Part shown: positions 61,511 through 64,000 of the stretch, one piece after another | How positions within the stretch are numbered: the first letter of the stretch is position 1 | Layout: each line of letters begins with the position of its first letter | Source: Bombus terrestris | Taxonomy: Eukaryota > Arthropoda > Insecta > Hymenoptera > Apidae | NCBI RefSeq assembly: GCF_910591885.1 | Contig: NC_063285.1 | Location: forward strand, 4,993,395 to 5,057,394 | Direction of reading: 5' to 3' | DNA: 64,000 nucleotides | Notes under the pieces: generated by a model | Seen by the model: only the letters and a program-made list of their open reading frames with translations | What the model was told of the DNA's origin: nothing | Databases searched by the model: none | Translations under genes and position numbers: made by a program

Positions 61511-62110
61511 TGTCGGAGATGCAGAGACATCGAGCCTTTCTTTTGGAAGATTTCTCAATACTTGGGCTCGGGGTGACATAACTGGTCGCCGAACGTAGCC
61601 ACGGTCACGGGATGAACGAAATGTTTTACAAAGGAGGTTCCAGTGTTAAGGGATACGCTGTATAAACAATCAAGTCTTGATCAGGAGCAATGCTGGTTTA
61701 TGTGGAACTGCCTAGTTACGGCGCTTGGGAATTTGTTGATATTCCCGATCGATATGTATTTGATATATGTAACTGTTTCTGTCTTTTATTTTGCAATCTC
61801 CTTGGAGAGTTTACTGTCATCGTCTTGGAGTGAGTCTTAGAGAAACCCTGTGCCAGAGTGAACGTGTCAGTGTGTTATCAAAAATATATTAAAACGTACA
61901 GAAAGTTTCCCGTTGACCGTGGATTCGATACAGAACCCAAGAATATTATTTAAAGCATTTGTTTACTTATTGTTTGATATCTTAGTTAACCGATAAACTA
62001 ACTTTGTAAAGAAATATAATTTTATGTAAATACAACCTTTATTGAACATCATGATGGCAAATGCTAACGAAGAATCGTCTCGCGCTCGAAATCCAAACGA
62101 CAATTCGACA
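61511..62110 (+). mobile_element. 3' LTR, 600 bp
   Basis: It has the same length and termini as the 5' LTR. Confidence 0.95.
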
Positions 62111-62553
62111 TGTCGGAGATGCAGAGACATCGAGCCTTTCTTTTGGAAGATTTCTCAATACTTGGGCTCGGGGTGACATAACTGGTCGCCGAACGTAGCC
62201 ACGGTCACGGGCACAGGGTTTCTCTAAGACTCACTCCAAGACGATGACAGTAAACTCTCCAAGGAGATTGCAAAATAAAAGACAGAAACAGTTACATATA
62301 TCAAATACATATCGATCGGGAATATCAACAAATTCCCAAGCGCCGTAACTAGGCAGTTCCACATAAACCAGCATTGCTCCTGATCAAGACTTGATTGTTT
62401 ATACAGCGTATCCCTTAACACTGGAACCTCCTTTGTAAAACATTTCGTTCATCCCGTGACCGTGGCTACGTTCGGCGACCAGTTATGTCACCCCGAGCCC
62501 AAGTATTGAGAAATCTTCCAAAAGAAAGGCTCGATGTCTCTGCATCTCCGACA
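62111..62553. mobile_element. Forward LTR piece joined to an inverted LTR piece
   Basis: 62111-62210 repeats LTR bases 1-100 in forward orientation. 62211-62553 is the reverse complement of LTR bases 1-343. The join falls on a shared G, next to CACGG/CACAGGG. The piece ends CCGACA followed by TATATA. Confidence 0.9.
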
Positions 62554-62611
62554 TATATATATAGACTACAGAATCGATCCCTGAATTATCCCAAGATTTA
62601 CGACCTTACAT

Positions 62612-62685
<74 letters not shown>

Positions 62686-63029
62686 ACTTCCGTGAACATA
62701 ATTTTCAATGTACCTATAAGACGCTCTACCTGTCCATTGGCTCTACTAGCACCGATCGCTATCAAGTGAACTTTAATTCGTTTGCTTTCGCAGAATTCTC
62801 GAAATTCTTTTACCCTTAAAACATCTTCCAAGATCTACTATTATCCGGCAGGGACTCCCGAATAAAAATATAGCGGATTTAAGCGCTTTAATTGTGTTAA
62901 GGGAATCTATCTTACGAGTATGATGCAGGTATACGAATTTAGTGAAGACGTCGATCAAAACAATGACGTACTCCCTTGATTGCTTTTACCACTCAACTTG
63001 CCTGTTATGTCCATGTGGACCGTATGCCA
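62554..63029 (-). pseudogene. Gypsy integrase remnant, second copy (duplicate of 16150-16584)
   Basis: A long (TA)n tract at about 62611-62683 is followed on the minus strand by RANGQVERLIGTLKI and DVFTKFVYLHHTRKI, with the same broken joints as at 16235-16513. Confidence 0.85.
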
Positions 63030-63044
63030 GGGTATGCTGGTCTT
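63030..63044 (+). repeat. Target-site duplication of the R1-like insertion, second copy
   Basis: GGGTATGCTGGTCTT is followed by the same element junction (CCCCGAAAGTGACGG) as at 16600. Confidence 0.9.
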
Positions 63045-64000
63045 CCCCGAAAGTGACGGCCGCAGCCAACGCCTTATGCGGCCTATTACCTAACATCGGC
63101 GGGGCAGGATTGGGAGTGCGCAGGCTCTACGAAGGAGTGATCCGGTCACGAGTACGGAGCACCTGTATGGGCCGAAGATCTGGCGGCGAGCCGGCGTAGC
63201 CTGACTCTGGTGAGAAGGCTCCACAGGACGATCGCCATCCCGGCAGCGAGGGGATACAGGACGGTGTCCTACGCGACAGCGACCGTGCTGGCCGCGCCCC
63301 CCCCCATTCGAGCTACAGGCCCTTGCCCTTCGTCGGGTGTACGAACATCGGAGGGCCGCGACCTTGGACCGACGGGCCACGCCGACGGCATCAACCGTGG
63401 ATGTTCGGGAGGAAGCAAGACTAGAAGCATGGGAGCGGTGGCACTCGCAGCTGTTGGAAGAGGATGCGGTACGCCCTCATCGGGCCGTCCGCGCCGTCCT
63501 GCCCAACTGGGACAAGTGGAGAGACAAAGGCGGGGTCCCGCTAACATTCAGAACGACTCAGGTGCTCACCGGCCAAGGGGTGTTCGGCGAGTACCTGCTC
63601 AAGATCCGGCGAGAGGTGACGTCCATCTGTCACCACTGTGGGGAGGAGGAGGACACGGTGCAGCACACGCTGGAGGCTTGCCCGGCGTGGGAGGTACCGC
63701 GACGTGTCTTACGACTTGAGATCGGCGAGAGATTGGCCCCTGATACGCTCATCGAAGCTATGCTCAGGGGGCTCCAGGAGTACACAGCCGTCAGCACCTT
63801 TTGCGAGCAAGTTATGCTCGTGAAGGAGCGAGCGGAGAGAGAAAGAGAGAAAGCCCAGCATACCAGCAGAGCGCGACATCAAGGAGTCTCCGCGCGTCAC
63901 GGAGCGGCGGTGCCCCCGCCGTAAACGCGCCCAAGGAGTCATCGAGGAAGTAACAAGACCCAAGGAAAGGGGCGCTAGGGGGCGTGGTCCCCCCTGGCGG
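63045..64000 (+). mobile_element. R1-like insertion, second copy (cut by the window end)
   Basis: It is near-identical to 16600-17560. It encodes the same RT C-terminal region with CHHCGEEEDTVQH. The C run near 63297-63305 is two bases longer than at 16851, adding a frameshift, so the frame is split between 63210-63719 and 63337-63924. The inherited shift near 63149 is also present. Confidence 0.95.

Larger units (their letters stand above)
56840..62553 (+). mobile_element. Young Ty3/gypsy element with a compound right end
   Basis: It has a 5' LTR 56840-57439, internal region 57440-61510 and 3' LTR 61511-62110. A forward LTR piece at 62111-62210 then joins an inverted LTR piece at 62211-62553. 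The insertion begins TGTCGG and ends CCGACA. The flanking (TA)n and gypsy remnant are continuous at 16139-16170 in copy A, which is therefore the empty site; the four bases at each edge are TATA. The pol frame is open. Gag is nearly absent. Confidence 0.9.

Overview
This is eukaryotic, AT-rich, TE-dominated DNA. It has spliced-gene remnants (GT/AG sites), R1-like and jockey-like non-LTR retrotransposons, Ty3/gypsy LTR elements, a Helitron-type helicase relic and TA-flanked MITEs. That mixture, and the type of host gene remnant present, points to an insect; Hymenoptera is a guess. No bacterial-type gene, CRISPR array, tRNA or rRNA was seen.

The dominant structure is one ~15-16 kb unit present three times in alternating orientation. 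Copy A is forward (1-14935, entering from outside the window), copy B is reversed (19085-34800) and copy C is forward (39911-55619). A/B and B/C therefore form two giant inverted repeats, with spacers 14936-19084 and 34801-39910. A and C also share a flank that B lacks: an old gypsy 3' LTR and pol remnant, interrupted by an R1-like insertion. So A and C are direct duplicates over more than 17 kb.

Read in A orientation, each unit holds: a non-LTR tail; a ~45 bp-arm hairpin; a ~700 bp MITE; a second non-LTR tail; a degenerate gypsy integrase; a 500 bp solo LTR; a decayed Helitron Pif1 helicase; a gag-protease element with SAP-like motifs and a tRNA-Pro primer site, carrying one LTR; a 492 bp MITE; a block of diverged ~100-150 bp subrepeats in opposing orientations; and a 136-residue cysteine-rich ORF that I cannot assign to a family.

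The B/C spacer holds a broken Gfo/Idh/MocA oxidoreductase gene (dihydrodiol dehydrogenase type), an LTR, and jockey-like and other non-LTR fragments. In copy C a young gypsy element (56840-62553) has entered a (TA)n tract that is unoccupied in A. Its two 600 bp LTRs are almost identical, its pol ORF is 1105 residues long with intact active-site residues, and most of gag is missing. It carries eight 41 bp tandem repeats before the 3' LTR, and its right end is an extra forward LTR piece joined to an inverted LTR piece.

Few host genes are visible. The interest lies in the palindromic array, the nested insertions that date it, the compound structure of the young gypsy element, and the cysteine-rich ORF with its flanking repeats.
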